Shown: positions 1 through 10,542 of the stretch, in pieces
Numbering within the stretch: the stretch's first letter is position 1
How the letters are laid out: each line of letters begins with the position of its first letter
Origin: Thiospirochaeta perfilievii
GTDB taxonomy: Bacteria > Spirochaetota > Spirochaetia > DSM-2461
Length of the DNA stretch: 64,000 bases
Reading direction: 5' to 3'
Assembly (NCBI RefSeq): GCF_008329945.1
Contig: NZ_CP035807.1
Location: 744,001 to 808,000, forward strand
Program-made: the position numbers and the translations under genes
The notes under the pieces: model-generated
Told to the model about the DNA's origin: nothing
The model's input: the letters and a program-made list of their open reading frames with translations, nothing else
Database searches by the model: none

Positions 1-1003
1 AGAGGACAATAATAAAAAAGAAAAATGCAACAGCCATTGAGATTAATATTAGTTGTAGAAACGACTCTTTGGTTTTGCTTTTTTCTAATTTGTCCAAAAG
101 TACCTCTTGATTAAATCCTAGTCTTTGAATTTTCTTATTTTGTAAAAGTATAAAATTTGAATACTTCTCTTGTAAGGCGATTAGGTCTTCTTGTACTATG
201 GATAAATTTTTATAATCACCAACTTTTTTATATTTTTGACAAAGTGACTTAAGAACCTCTATCTCTAAAGGGTCCTTATTAATAAACTTACTTACTAAGT
301 AGGCCTCTTTTAAGTAGTTTGTACTATTTGTAATCTCTCCTAATGCTAAAAGGGATTGGACTCCATAAGGACTCATCTCAAACTCTGAAGATTTTAAAAA
401 GTAAGAGAGGGATTTTTGTAAATCGATATCCTTATAATACTCACCAAAAAAATTATATACCATAGCTAAGATTTCATCGTTCTCTAAACTTTTACTTAAG
501 TTTAATATTTGTTCAAACTTATTCAAATCTATCTCTATACCTAACTCGAAATTAAGTTTAAAACGTAAAATTGAAAAATATACAACTTCTCTATCATCAA
601 GTGATGCAACAAGTTCTTCTATAGTTAATAGAGTGTCTAATTCTTCATACATATCATATTTAAGAAATGTTTCTGCAATAAATAGTATAAATAGGTTGTT
701 ATCCAACTTTATGTTACCCTCTTTTATAATGTTAAATCCCTCTTTAACAGTATCAATAAGTAAAAATTTTTCATTTAATATATCTAAGGCTCTAGCTTTA
801 ATATAAAGAGAGTATAGGTACTCCTTTTTATCACTATTATTATTAATATAGATACTCTTATCAGCAAAATAGAGGGCGTTTGATGGATCTAAGTCAAGGG
901 AGTTAAAAGCTCTTGTATTAAAAGCACTTATTTCCTTCTCTATTGAAAAGAGAGGACAAAGAGATAATAAAAATATCAGAAGAATAACGGCTTTACTATT
1001 CAC
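1..1003 (-). CDS. TPR-like membrane-anchored protein, C-terminus outside window
   Basis: The frame is open from a GTG at 1003 to the window edge, so about 334 N-terminal residues are visible. The translation begins with a hydrophobic export signal (NSKAVILLIFLLSLCPLFS), continues as helical TPR-like repeats, and reaches a hydrophobic membrane segment (LILISMAVAFFFFIIVL) just before the edge. This order of exported TPR region then membrane helix is typical of sensor proteins with a cytoplasmic output domain, but that domain is not visible, so the sensor role is inference. The GTG overlaps the stop of the preceding TPR gene by 8 bases and has AGGAG five bases upstream, which supports this start and translational coupling. 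Confidence 0.7.
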   Translation of the reverse strand, partial: MNSKAVILLIFLLSLCPLFSIEKEISAFNTRAFNSLDLDPSNALYFADKSIYINNNSDKKEYLYSLYIKARALDILNEKFLLIDTVKEGFNIIKEGNIKLDNNLFILFIAETFLKYDMYEELDTLLTIEELVASLDDREVVYFSILRFKLNFELGIEIDLNKFEQILNLSKSLENDEILAMVYNFFGEYYKDIDLQKSLSYFLKSSEFEMSPYGVQSLLALGEITNSTNYLKEAYLVSKFINKDPLEIEVLKSLCQKYKKVGDYKNLSIVQEDLIALQEKYSNFILLQNKKIQRLGFNQEVLLDKLEKSKTKESFLQLILISMAVAFFFFIIVL

Positions 1004-3734
1004 TAATGCTCCTGCTATACCAGGTTGTATCCTTATATTCTGTAGCTAGTATGTTCATAATTTTGTCCTTTAAAACTAGATCCTCAATTTTCCCACTTAA
1101 AATAAGGCCTTTATATAAGGCATAGGAAGCCTCTTCCTTAAAGTCAGAATAGTTTATATAGAGATTTAGATAAAGATCTATAGCCTCTTTTTCTTCTCCA
1201 TACTCCTCTAAAATTTGTGCTTCTAACATTATTGCATCTATTTTAACCAAGTCTTCTGTTAAGCTACTTGATAAAAGGGTTGTAATATTTATTTCAGCCT
1301 CTTTAAAATTATTATCTTTAAAAAGATAATAAGATTTAAGATATATCAATCTATCAATTTCATCTCTACTATCAGATAGCTGAATTAGGTTATTGATAAC
1401 TTCAATGGAACTATCCCCATAAAAGCCTTGGTTTATTATTTCTGTATAAATAGGGATAACTAAACTCTTATCTATATTTTTATCTTCTAATAAATTCTTT
1501 ACATAGAGTGTTAATCTTGGATCTAACTGTTCTTTTAAGATTGTTACAATCTGTTTAACACTCTCTAAAAAATATATGTCTTTATCATAGATGGAATCAA
1601 TTAGTAAATTTAGAGATTCTATGATATTTTCTGATAAGGAGTAAGCTTCTGCTAATCTAAATCTAGCTTTATACCAGTTTTTATCCCTATCAAAAATATT
1701 TAAAGCCTCTTTATATACATCTATAGAACTAATAATGTTTCCACCATATAGTCTATTATCCCCCTCATTCATCATAACACTACCTGGGAGTTCAGACTCT
1801 CTATATTTATTATAGAAATCTTTAACTAATATAAATGCATCCTTATCTCTAGATAATTTAAATAGAATCTCAACCGATTTATAATATGAACTCTCGATAT
1901 ATTCACTTTCTAGATCAACTAATAAAAGATACTCTTCTAAAGCTTCCTCTAATAAATTCATGTTACTATAACAGTTAGCAGAGTTAAAAATGTAGATATC
2001 CTTATGACTTGTATTTCTAAGTTTTGTATATATATCTAGAGCTTCTTTATACTCAGTTAAGTAGTAATAACACCAAGCTAAGTTCTCCATTGAACCTATA
2101 TAGAGAGACTGCTTATTAATTGAGGTATTAAAATATTTTATCCCATCTACGTAGTTAAAATTATCCTTTTCTATTAAACCTAAATAAAAAGAGACCTCTT
2201 CTTTATAACTATTATCACTATTTAGAAGCTCAAGGAAACCACTCTTACCCTTAGCTAGTTCTCCAATTTGGTAATAAGCTATACTTTTTGAGTATAATCC
2301 ATCAATATACTCCCTATCTGTCAACTTAAGCTTATCAAAATACTCTATAGACCTTATAAACTCACCCTTAGAGTAGTAGATCCAACCTAACTTATAAACA
2401 ATATTACTGTAGTATGGGGAACCTATATAGTATCCCTTAGAGAGATATTTGATACTCTCTTCTAATCTGTTATCCTCTAATAAAAGTTCACCATAAGTTA
2501 GTGAATAGGTTGTTACAGTAGGATATAATTCTGTTAAATATTCTAAAAAAAGCTCAAGGTTTTTAAAATCTTTATTCTCTTGAAGGTAGTTAATATATCT
2601 ATTATTACCATCTAGAGCTAACTCGCCCTTTGTAAACATATCATTTAGTTTATGAATATAAGATAGAACATCATTACCACTTATTAAACCTGCTAAAACT
2701 GTAAAATATAGTGATGACTCTTGGGTTTCTACTCTACTAAAATATCTAAAGGAGTTTTCATAATCTTTTAAGTTATAATATATGCTACCTATTCTATGGT
2801 TATTCTCATCAATATCCTTAGGGTCAGATAAAACGCTATTTAAACTGATGTAGATATTAACAGCTTCCATACTCTTATTCTCTGACATTAATAGATCACC
2901 TAACATTAATAAAACATCTTCGGTAGGTGAATAACTATCAATAAACTCCCTTAGGTATTTGATACTTTCACCCTTTTTCCCTAGTTTATTGGATATTGTG
3001 GCTAATCTTCTAATAATTTTTTGATCACTTTTAAGATAGTTAAGTAGTAGATATGTTCTCTCTGCATTACTCCACTCTTCTAAAAGAAAGTAGGAGTTTG
3101 CAACTATAGACAGGCTCTCATTGTAGAACTTAGAGTCAGGATAGTCTAATAAAATAGTATTTAGTACATTTATAGTACTATTTAAATTCCCCTGTTCTAA
3201 ATATAGTGTTCCTAATCTATAAATTGCTTCCTCCCTATATCTAGACTCAGCATCAGGGTTGTTAATTAGTCTTTTAAAACTATTTATAGCATCATCAATT
3301 TCATTTAACTTTATATGGGATAGAGATTTAAATAAAAGAGAGATGTTTTTATATTGGGAATCTATATTTGAACTTAGTTCAAAAAATTTAGTAGCATCCT
3401 TATAATCCTTAAGATAATAATAATCTAAACCCATCCAATAATAACCAGCTTCTACATATTTCGAATTTGGAAACTGGTTAATAATTCCATTAAAAAAAGT
3501 TATAGAATCACTATACTGTTTTATATGATAGGAAGAGATTCCGCTTAGATAGAGGGACTCTACCCTTTTATCCATATCTTCAGTGGATAGATACTGGTTC
3601 AAATTTTCTAGAGCGATAGAGTACAAACCTACAGAAAATGCTTTTTTACCTGCCTGATATAACTGGAGGCTATTAACTGCTGATATTGATAGTCCACATA
3701 CAAACAGTGACAACAGTAATAGATATTTTTTCAC
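996..3734 (-). CDS. Large exported tetratricopeptide-repeat protein
   Basis: This 912-residue protein has an N-terminal signal peptide (MKKYLLLLSLFVCGLSISA) followed almost entirely by TPR-type helix pairs. Repeated segments such as SKYVEAGYYWMGLDYYYLKD and SPYYSNIVYKLGWIYYSKGE recall YbgF/BamD-like outer-membrane TPR proteins. No catalytic motif is visible. It is probably a periplasmic or outer-membrane-associated scaffold; its partner is unknown. The start is GTG at 3734, directly abutting the TAA of clpC, with GGAGG upstream, so it is translated from the same mRNA as clpC. The downstream sensor-like TPR gene overlaps its stop. Confidence 0.8.
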   Translation of the reverse strand: MKKYLLLLSLFVCGLSISAVNSLQLYQAGKKAFSVGLYSIALENLNQYLSTEDMDKRVESLYLSGISSYHIKQYSDSITFFNGIINQFPNSKYVEAGYYWMGLDYYYLKDYKDATKFFELSSNIDSQYKNISLLFKSLSHIKLNEIDDAINSFKRLINNPDAESRYREEAIYRLGTLYLEQGNLNSTINVLNTILLDYPDSKFYNESLSIVANSYFLLEEWSNAERTYLLLNYLKSDQKIIRRLATISNKLGKKGESIKYLREFIDSYSPTEDVLLMLGDLLMSENKSMEAVNIYISLNSVLSDPKDIDENNHRIGSIYYNLKDYENSFRYFSRVETQESSLYFTVLAGLISGNDVLSYIHKLNDMFTKGELALDGNNRYINYLQENKDFKNLELFLEYLTELYPTVTTYSLTYGELLLEDNRLEESIKYLSKGYYIGSPYYSNIVYKLGWIYYSKGEFIRSIEYFDKLKLTDREYIDGLYSKSIAYYQIGELAKGKSGFLELLNSDNSYKEEVSFYLGLIEKDNFNYVDGIKYFNTSINKQSLYIGSMENLAWCYYYLTEYKEALDIYTKLRNTSHKDIYIFNSANCYSNMNLLEEALEEYLLLVDLESEYIESSYYKSVEILFKLSRDKDAFILVKDFYNKYRESELPGSVMMNEGDNRLYGGNIISSIDVYKEALNIFDRDKNWYKARFRLAEAYSLSENIIESLNLLIDSIYDKDIYFLESVKQIVTILKEQLDPRLTLYVKNLLEDKNIDKSLVIPIYTEIINQGFYGDSSIEVINNLIQLSDSRDEIDRLIYLKSYYLFKDNNFKEAEINITTLLSSSLTEDLVKIDAIMLEAQILEEYGEEKEAIDLYLNLYINYSDFKEEASYALYKGLILSGKIEDLVLKDKIMNILATEYKDTTWYSRSISE

Positions 3735-6194
3735 TTATCCTCCATAGTTAAATACTAAATTTTCCTCCTTCAATTCTACAGAAACATGTGCCCCTTGATC
3801 AAGCTTACCTAGTAATATTTCCAAAGCTAAGGGATCTTCTAATTGATTAAGTATAATTCTCCTAATTGGTCTTGCGCCATAACTCTTATCATAGTGTTTT
3901 TCATCTAATAAAAAAAGTTTTGCACTGCTTGTTATATCAAGGGAGATATCCATAGCCTTAAGCCTATCAACAAGCTCTTTTAAGCTTATATCTAAAATTT
4001 GTTTTAAGTTTTCATGGTTAAGAGCCTTAAAAACAATAGTCTCATCAATTCTGTTTAAGAACTCAGGTCGAAAAATCCTTTTAAGCTCACCTAAAGCTGA
4101 TGATTTAATTGATTTTTGATCCTGTTCTCCACTTTGGGAAACAAAACCAAACTTATTAACATTTACAATATCCCTAGCTCCAGCGTTACTAGTCATAATT
4201 ACAACACAGTTTTTAAATGAGATAGTTCGACCACTACTATCTTGTAACTCACCCTCTTCTAGGATTTGTAAAAGAAGATTAAAAACATCAGCATGGGCTT
4301 TCTCTATCTCATCAAGAAGAATAACACTATAGGGTTTCCTTCTTATTTTATCTGTTAAAAATCCTCCCTCCTCATAACCCACATAGCCAGGAGGTGCTCC
4401 AACTAACCTTGAAACGTTATGTTTTTCCATATAGTCAGACATATCTACCCTAATTAGTGACTTCTCATCTCCAAATAGAAAGGTTGCTAGAGTTTTAGCT
4501 AGTAGTGTCTTCCCTACTCCTGTTGGTCCTAAAAAAATAAAGGAACCAAGGGGTCTATTAGGGCTAGATATACCTGCACGGGCTCTTCTAACAGAAGCTG
4601 TTATTGCATTTACAGCCTCATCCTGTCCAACTACCCTCTCTTTTAAGTAGCTATCCAACTCTAATAGTTTAACCTTCTCATCTGTAGCAAACTTAATTGA
4701 TGGGATACCTGTTATCCTAGATATTAGATCATAAATATCATCCTGGGTAACTTCACTAACCTGGTTAACTAAACTACTCTGCCAAGAACTTTTAAGTTCA
4801 TCAATCTCCTGCCTAATAGATATAACTTCATCCCTTATCCTAGCTGCTTTTTCATAGTTCTGATTCTTAACTAATAGGGATTTCTCTTTTACTAACTCAT
4901 CCACCCGAAACTCTAGGGAGAGTAGTTCCTCAGGCTGTTTAGTAACCTGAAGAGATTTTACAGCCCCTGCCTCATCTATTAAATCTATTGTCTTATCTGG
5001 CTGAAACTTATCGGTTATATACCGATCTGCTAGGGAGACTGCGCTAACTAATGCTGCATCACTATATTTTACATTATGATGACTCTCATATTTTGATATT
5101 ACCCCACGAATGATTGCTACACTGTTTTCAAAGTTTGGTTCTTCAACATAGACCTGCTGAAATCTTCGATCTAAAGCTGTATCTTTTTCAATGTGTTTCT
5201 TATACTCATCTAGGGTTGTAGCACCTATACAACGAATCTCTCCCCTAGAGAGGGATGGCTTTAATATAGTGGATGCATCTATTGCCCCTTCGGCTCCTCC
5301 AGCTCCAACAATAGAGTGTAGTTCATCTATAAATAGTATAATATCCCCACTCTTTACAATCTCTTTAATTAATTTTTTAAATCGTCCTTCAAACTCTCCC
5401 CTATATTTAGTACCAGCAATCATAGAAGCGATATCTAGGGTTAATATTTTTTTATTTAAAAACTTATGTGGTACCTCACCATTCACAATCCTTGAGGCTA
5501 ACCCCTCAATAATTGCAGTTTTACCTACCCCCGGTTCACCTATTAAAACAGGATTGTTCTTATTTCTCCTTGATAAAATTCTTACAATTCTCTCAATCTC
5601 AAACTCCCTTCCTAATACAGGGTCTATTAAACCATTTTTTGCTCTTTGGGTTAGATCTATACAAAAATCCTTTAGACTAGAGGATTTTTCAACTTCTGTT
5701 ACTGTTGTGGTATCCTTAAATATGGAGCTAGTAAAACCAGATAATCTCTCCTTTTTTTTATTTAATTCAAAAATTACTCTTCTTAAAATATCAAGATTTA
5801 GTTTAATTGAAGTGATATACTTATTAGCCTGACTTCCAACCTCTGTAATAGCGGCAAAGAGTATATGCTCGGTTCCTACTAAGTCCCTATTGAAATTTCT
5901 AGCCTCTTTTGTAGCAGACTCTAGTAACCATTTAGTTCTTCTAGATTGGGGGATCTCCCCAGCGATAAAAACATCTTTGTCATCTTTCTTAATAGAGTCT
6001 AGAATTTCACTCTTCATATCATCTATATCAACACTCATTGCAGATAGGGCCTTGTATGCTAGACACTCAACATCATCTATTAGTCCAAGTATTACATGTT
6101 CTGGCTCAATCTTAACAGAGTTATTATCTTTTCCAATTTTTTGTACAGTTACTGAAATAATTTTTTGAAACTCTGGAGTAAAACCTCTTATCAT
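3735..6194 (-). CDS. clpC: ClpC-type AAA+ protease-associated unfoldase
   Basis: This 819-residue protein has the full ClpC layout: a double Clp N-domain (about 1-150), a first AAA+ module with Walker A GEPGVGKT at 219-226 and Walker B IILFIDE, a short middle domain with a UVR-like segment (about 446-470, NYEKAARIRDEV), and a second AAA+ module with Walker A GPTGVGKT at 556-563. The short UVR-bearing middle region separates it from ClpB, whose coiled-coil middle domain is much longer. A KFGF element after the second Walker B lies where ClpC carries its ClpP-docking loop. It should unfold substrates for ClpP; clpP is not in the window. AAGGAG precedes the ATG, 51 bases after the transporter operon. 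Confidence 0.93.
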   Translation of the reverse strand: MIRGFTPEFQKIISVTVQKIGKDNNSVKIEPEHVILGLIDDVECLAYKALSAMSVDIDDMKSEILDSIKKDDKDVFIAGEIPQSRRTKWLLESATKEARNFNRDLVGTEHILFAAITEVGSQANKYITSIKLNLDILRRVIFELNKKKERLSGFTSSIFKDTTTVTEVEKSSSLKDFCIDLTQRAKNGLIDPVLGREFEIERIVRILSRRNKNNPVLIGEPGVGKTAIIEGLASRIVNGEVPHKFLNKKILTLDIASMIAGTKYRGEFEGRFKKLIKEIVKSGDIILFIDELHSIVGAGGAEGAIDASTILKPSLSRGEIRCIGATTLDEYKKHIEKDTALDRRFQQVYVEEPNFENSVAIIRGVISKYESHHNVKYSDAALVSAVSLADRYITDKFQPDKTIDLIDEAGAVKSLQVTKQPEELLSLEFRVDELVKEKSLLVKNQNYEKAARIRDEVISIRQEIDELKSSWQSSLVNQVSEVTQDDIYDLISRITGIPSIKFATDEKVKLLELDSYLKERVVGQDEAVNAITASVRRARAGISSPNRPLGSFIFLGPTGVGKTLLAKTLATFLFGDEKSLIRVDMSDYMEKHNVSRLVGAPPGYVGYEEGGFLTDKIRRKPYSVILLDEIEKAHADVFNLLLQILEEGELQDSSGRTISFKNCVVIMTSNAGARDIVNVNKFGFVSQSGEQDQKSIKSSALGELKRIFRPEFLNRIDETIVFKALNHENLKQILDISLKELVDRLKAMDISLDITSSAKLFLLDEKHYDKSYGARPIRRIILNQLEDPLALEILLGKLDQGAHVSVELKEENLVFNYGG

Positions 6195-6245
6195 AATTAT
6201 CTCCTTAATTTAATTTTAGGATATAATTAAAAAAAATAAAATAAA

Positions 6246-7550
6246 TTAATATTTTTGCATAATTTTTAGTGGCTTTATCAATCCTGCCTTTCTTGCTGGT
6301 AAGAAAGAGGCTACGGCTGTAGTTGTAATAGAGAAAAATGTCATTAATAGAAGTTTTAAATAGTCTAGATCCACAGGAATATCATCAAGATAGTACTCGG
6401 AATCTAATAATATAAACTTTTTATCACTCTCAATATTTAGTATAAAGTTAACAAATCTTAAACCATAGTTTAATAAGCTTTCAAACATGTCAATAAGTTG
6501 ATTTATATTAAGGGAGATAAAAATTCCAATTACAACCCCTAAAATTGTACCTAAAACACCTATAATTATTCCAGTTAAAAGATATGAACCCATTACCTCA
6601 TTAGGAGATAGCCCCATCCCCTTAAGAATAGCTATATCTCTTCTCTTCTCTAAAACAAGCATAATTAGGGATGATGATATATTTATTGCTGCCACAATAA
6701 CAATTAGCCCCATAATTAATGCTAAAACCATTTTTGTAGTCTTAAAATTCTCATAGGTATTTCTATTTAACTGTTCCCATTTACGGATTATCCAACCACT
6801 GGGAATACTGCTTTTAATTTGTGAATATAGTTCATCTAAATTATTATATGGTTCTAAACATTTAACTCCAATAAAAGTATCAGAACTCTTATTTGGTAGA
6901 ATTTTCTTTGCAAGATCCAGGGTTGTAAATAACCATAGTTTATCTAAATCTTCATACCCAGTTTTAACAATACCAACAACTTTTAATCTAGTTATTTTTG
7001 GAAGAACTCTATTATTGCTTAAAACCTTACCAGTTATAACCCTAATATCTTCACCAACTTTAACATTGAGTTTTCTAGCTAGAAAGCTACTAATCACAGT
7101 AGTGTCATCACTTAAGTTATCAAAAGAGCCATCCTGGACAGTAATATATTTATTAAACCCCTTATCACTTTTAAGAGCAATAGGATCTATCCCCCTAATA
7201 TATATTCCAGTTTTAATATTGTTAACAACACCAACGGCTGCTCCTGTTCTCTCTATCTCTGAGGATATTATCCCTGGGACTTTATTTAACTCATTCCTAG
7301 TTTTATTATACTCATCAAAGTCTATAATATCCGCCGGCTGCCTTGAGTAGACTCTAAAGTGGTAACTAGAAGTTTCAATATATCTACTTGTAATCCCCTG
7401 TATCATACCATCTGCAACCATTACTACAACTACCAATGGAAGCATTGCTATAGTTACAACTAGAATTGTATGAACTACAACCCCCTTAATTCCATGTTTT
7501 TTAGGTTTAAATGGCCGTAACCCTAGGTAAAAAATAGTTTTTAGACTCAT
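6246..7550 (-). CDS. LolC/LolE-family ABC transporter permease
   Basis: This 434-residue protein has the LolC/E (FtsX/MacB-like) architecture: one N-terminal membrane helix (about 28-48), a large periplasmic domain, and three C-terminal helices in an FtsX domain containing LEKRRDIAILKGMGLSPNEV, the cytoplasmic coupling segment typical of this family. It overlaps the upstream ATPase gene by four bases (ATGA), and a second permease lies on the other side of the ATPase. That gives a permease-ATPase-permease set like LolCDE, which releases lipoproteins from the inner membrane. MacB-like or other FtsX-type transporters are the alternative, but the paired permeases favour Lol. Which one is LolC and which LolE cannot be told. 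Confidence 0.85.
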   Translation of the reverse strand: MSLKTIFYLGLRPFKPKKHGIKGVVVHTILVVTIAMLPLVVVVMVADGMIQGITSRYIETSSYHFRVYSRQPADIIDFDEYNKTRNELNKVPGIISSEIERTGAAVGVVNNIKTGIYIRGIDPIALKSDKGFNKYITVQDGSFDNLSDDTTVISSFLARKLNVKVGEDIRVITGKVLSNNRVLPKITRLKVVGIVKTGYEDLDKLWLFTTLDLAKKILPNKSSDTFIGVKCLEPYNNLDELYSQIKSSIPSGWIIRKWEQLNRNTYENFKTTKMVLALIMGLIVIVAAINISSSLIMLVLEKRRDIAILKGMGLSPNEVMGSYLLTGIIIGVLGTILGVVIGIFISLNINQLIDMFESLLNYGLRFVNFILNIESDKKFILLDSEYYLDDIPVDLDYLKLLLMTFFSITTTAVASFLPARKAGLIKPLKIMQKY

Positions 7551-8224
7551 TGATTAACAAACCTTCCACTTTTAATTGAGTAATGGAAATTTCCCTTACT
7601 CTTTATTGTTGCGTCATGGGTTACTAGAATTAAAGATTTATTATAATCCTCTACTAGTTTAAAAAGTAAATTCTGTATTAATCCTGAATTCATCTCATCA
7701 AGGTTACCTGTAGGTTCATCTGCTAAGATAATTTTAGGTCTATTGGCAAGAGCCCTAGCTATAGCTACTCTCTGTCTCTCCCCACCTGATAATTGGGATG
7801 GGTAGTGTTTCTTTCTATCATATAAACCAACATCATTAATTAGTTTTAAAGCGTGTTCTTTAGCTATTTTTTTACTCTCACCATTTATTAATAGGGGTAA
7901 CATTAAATTTTCTAGCGCAGAAAAGTCCTTTAAAAGGTAGTGAAACTGAAATATAAACCCTACTGACTTCTTTCTATAACTTGTAAGTTTTTCCTCACCC
8001 ATATCTGTTATGTTTAAGCCACAACTATTTATACTACCAGATGTTACAGAGTCTAAACCTCCAATTATATTTAGTAGTGTACTCTTACCACACCCACTCT
8101 CACCTGTAATAATAAGAGATTCCCCTTTTTTTAGATCAAAGGAGATCTCCTGAAGAACCTCTAAACTCTCACCCTCAGACTTATATATCTTATTTACATT
8201 TCTAACTTCTAATAAACTACTCAT
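7547..8224 (-). CDS. lolD: Lipoprotein-releasing ABC transporter ATPase LolD
   Basis: This 225-residue single ABC domain has Walker [10 protein letters not shown], signature [14 protein letters not shown], Walker [14 protein letters not shown] and the H-loop VTHD. GNLDE after Walker B is characteristic of the LolD/MacB/FtsE subfamily. It lies between two LolC/E-type permeases and overlaps both (8 bases upstream, 4 downstream), so the three products should form one complex. The protein powers extraction of outer-membrane lipoproteins. The length is normal for LolD. Confidence 0.9.
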   Translation of the reverse strand: MSSLLEVRNVNKIYKSEGESLEVLQEISFDLKKGESLIITGESGCGKSTLLNIIGGLDSVTSGSINSCGLNITDMGEEKLTSYRKKSVGFIFQFHYLLKDFSALENLMLPLLINGESKKIAKEHALKLINDVGLYDRKKHYPSQLSGGERQRVAIARALANRPKIILADEPTGNLDEMNSGLIQNLLFKLVEDYNKSLILVTHDATIKSKGNFHYSIKSGRFVNQ

Positions 8225-9485
8225 TTCTAATTACCTCTCCAGGTCTAATCTCTGAAATTCTCTTTGATGCAGCATAGGCTGCTATTATGGATGTACCAAC
8301 AGCAGATAAGTATACTAGGATTGACTCATTTAAATAGACTTCTACCGGAACTGTATTTAAGTAGAAAAATTGGGGACCATAAAATGATATAGAGCCTCCA
8401 TTTGTAAATGAAAATACAAAATTTACTATATTTTCAAGAATTTCAAATATGTAGTTAATATTATTTACTATCCATAAACCTAGGAATACCCCTAGGGTAG
8501 CTCCAACAAAACCAATAAAAAAACTCTCTAAAATAAAAATTACCCTTATATCAAAGGATGTTGCACCTAATGTTTTTAAAACAGAAATCTCCTCAAACCT
8601 CATGTAAACCGATCTTCTTAGGGAGTTATAAATATTAATACCTACAACTAAAAATATAAGACCAATTAAAATTGTCATTAGATCCTTTTCATTTTTTAAT
8701 GCGTTGTAATAACTTGTATTATAATCCTTCCATGACTTTATAGTATAGTTATCCAAAACTTCAGGAATACCTGAAAGAGTATTTACAAGGGATTGATATC
8801 TATTTCTATTCTCAATTTTAAATTTATACATAAATTCATTTTCAGAGATGAAATATCTTTCTGCACTCTCATTAGAGATAAATACAAGGCGTTCATCATA
8901 CTCAATACTACCTGATCTAAAAATTCCACTAATGGTATACTCAATCTCCTTAGGACTGAATTTAGTCTCCTTTGATCCAAATGCAATTAAATTGATCTTA
9001 TCACCAATTGATAGATGTCTACTATATGCTAAAGATTTACCAATAATAATAGAATTGTCACTATTAATATTAAAACTACCACTATGTATTTTTACCCAAC
9101 TCTTAAAGGATTCATCAATTTTATAGATATTTTGAGGAAGAGAGTTTACCTGTAAGCCGATAATCTCACTGTCCCTACCATCTGAAGCTGCAGTTACAAA
9201 CTCAGAACTCTTATAAAAACTCTTTACATTTTTAAGGTTGGTTAACAGGTTTATGTTAATAGATGAGTTATTTGAAATAGGTTCTAACGCTACGTGGCCG
9301 GATCCAATCTCAACTCTTTTATCAATGTTACTCCCTTGAAAACCATTCATTACCCCAATTACTGTAATCATAGTCATTACACCAGAGAGTATCCCAATAA
9401 CAGATAAGAAAGTTGATGTATCTCCCTTCTCCTTTCTCTTTGTCTTTAGATGACGCAAAGATGTAAATATAATCCAATTATTCAC
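8217..9485 (-). CDS. LolC/LolE-family ABC transporter permease
   Basis: This 422-residue protein has an N-terminal membrane helix (about 24-46), an exported domain, and three C-terminal helices with the FtsX coupling segment RFEEISVLKTLGATSFDIR. It is paralogous to the permease on the far side of lolD. The two permeases and lolD overlap one another, which supports a LolCDE-type transporter. The start overlaps the stop of the secreted-protein gene upstream by 8 bases. Confidence in the family is high; assignment as LolC rather than LolE is not possible from sequence alone. Confidence 0.85.
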   Translation of the reverse strand: MNNWIIFTSLRHLKTKRKEKGDTSTFLSVIGILSGVMTMITVIGVMNGFQGSNIDKRVEIGSGHVALEPISNNSSININLLTNLKNVKSFYKSSEFVTAASDGRDSEIIGLQVNSLPQNIYKIDESFKSWVKIHSGSFNINSDNSIIIGKSLAYSRHLSIGDKINLIAFGSKETKFSPKEIEYTISGIFRSGSIEYDERLVFISNESAERYFISENEFMYKFKIENRNRYQSLVNTLSGIPEVLDNYTIKSWKDYNTSYYNALKNEKDLMTILIGLIFLVVGINIYNSLRRSVYMRFEEISVLKTLGATSFDIRVIFILESFFIGFVGATLGVFLGLWIVNNINYIFEILENIVNFVFSFTNGGSISFYGPQFFYLNTVPVEVYLNESILVYLSAVGTSIIAAYAASKRISEIRPGEVIRNE

Positions 9486-10542
9486 TTAATTTCTCACTTT
9501 TAAATAGTTCTCCATTTAAGAACAGGTCCCTTTTTATTTTCTCACCCTTTTCATAGTACTCTTTAAGATAGATAACCCCACTCTTATACTCTTCTGTGGT
9601 ATAACTACTGTTATTAAGATAAATACTCTTCTTATTTATAACATTGTTAACAAGATAATCTGTCTGTTTTATATTCCCATCCATATCTCTTTGATATATA
9701 TATTCCTCTTTTTTTCCATGGCCACTAATCACTTCAGATATTAAATATGAGTTTTTATACTTAAACGTTGTTCTCTTACTTAAAATATCATCATAAAATT
9801 CCCTCTGTTCAGTAAGTTCTCCACTTAAATTATACTGGGAATCAGTTTTTTTACTACCTGTAATCTCTACAGTATTTAATAGAAGGTTATCCTTATTATA
9901 GTTAAATACCTTATTTGAATAAATCTGATCATTGATATATATTGATATTTTTGAAAATGTACCATTTATATTATATATACTCCTAGTGGATTTATCCCCT
10001 TCAATTAACCATGATTCTAAAATATACCCATCTTTATAAAACCAGTGGATATAGTAACCTTCAACTGTAGATCTCTCTATTTTTCTTAAGCTCCCATCCT
10101 TATTATAGAAGTAGCTCTCTACATATCTTTCATCTTCATTAGAGTCTAGACGCTTAGTATAAATTAATTGACCCCTATCATCATATAAGAAATTATTACT
10201 GTATTGTAAAATGTTTTTAGTATAAAACTCCTCCCTATCGATGCCAGAGTCATTATATATTTCAATGGTTTTATTAATTCCATCAAAAATTCTTCTTCTC
10301 TCTAGCATTAGAAAGTTACTTGTATACTCTTCTTCTGTTTTTTTAAGTAATTTTTTAGACTGATAAAAATTTAATGTCTTTGTCCAGTTAAGATCATCAA
10401 CAATCTCTTCAATGTGGTACTCTCCCACACTGCTATCATCTATTGGCTCTAATGTCATTCCAGACTTGTTAGAGTTATATATTAGACTTTCTGGAAAAAG
10501 AGAAATAGATATTGTAAAAAAGATAATTAGAAAAAGTCTCAT
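9478..10542 (-). CDS. Exported protein with YwqK/MORN-like beta repeats, function unknown
   Basis: This 354-residue protein has a signal peptide (MRLFLIIFFTISISLFPES). The remainder is rich in short beta-strand units with aromatic-glycine spacing, such as SYFYNKDGSLRKIERS and SIYNINGTFSKISIYI. These resemble the YwqK/MORN-variant repeats found in many exported bacterial proteins. No catalytic motif is visible. It sits between ftsY and the Lol-type transporter genes, overlapping both, so it is probably an envelope protein expressed with the export machinery. A specific function cannot be assigned. Confidence 0.6.
   Translation of the reverse strand: MRLFLIIFFTISISLFPESLIYNSNKSGMTLEPIDDSSVGEYHIEEIVDDLNWTKTLNFYQSKKLLKKTEEEYTSNFLMLERRRIFDGINKTIEIYNDSGIDREEFYTKNILQYSNNFLYDDRGQLIYTKRLDSNEDERYVESYFYNKDGSLRKIERSTVEGYYIHWFYKDGYILESWLIEGDKSTRSIYNINGTFSKISIYINDQIYSNKVFNYNKDNLLLNTVEITGSKKTDSQYNLSGELTEQREFYDDILSKRTTFKYKNSYLISEVISGHGKKEEYIYQRDMDGNIKQTDYLVNNVINKKSIYLNNSSYTTEEYKSGVIYLKEYYEKGEKIKRDLFLNGELFKSEKLSE

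Noticed and set aside
5191-5832. 213-codon plus-strand frame
   Set aside because: It lies wholly inside clpC on the other strand; clpC has all family motifs and this frame resembles nothing.
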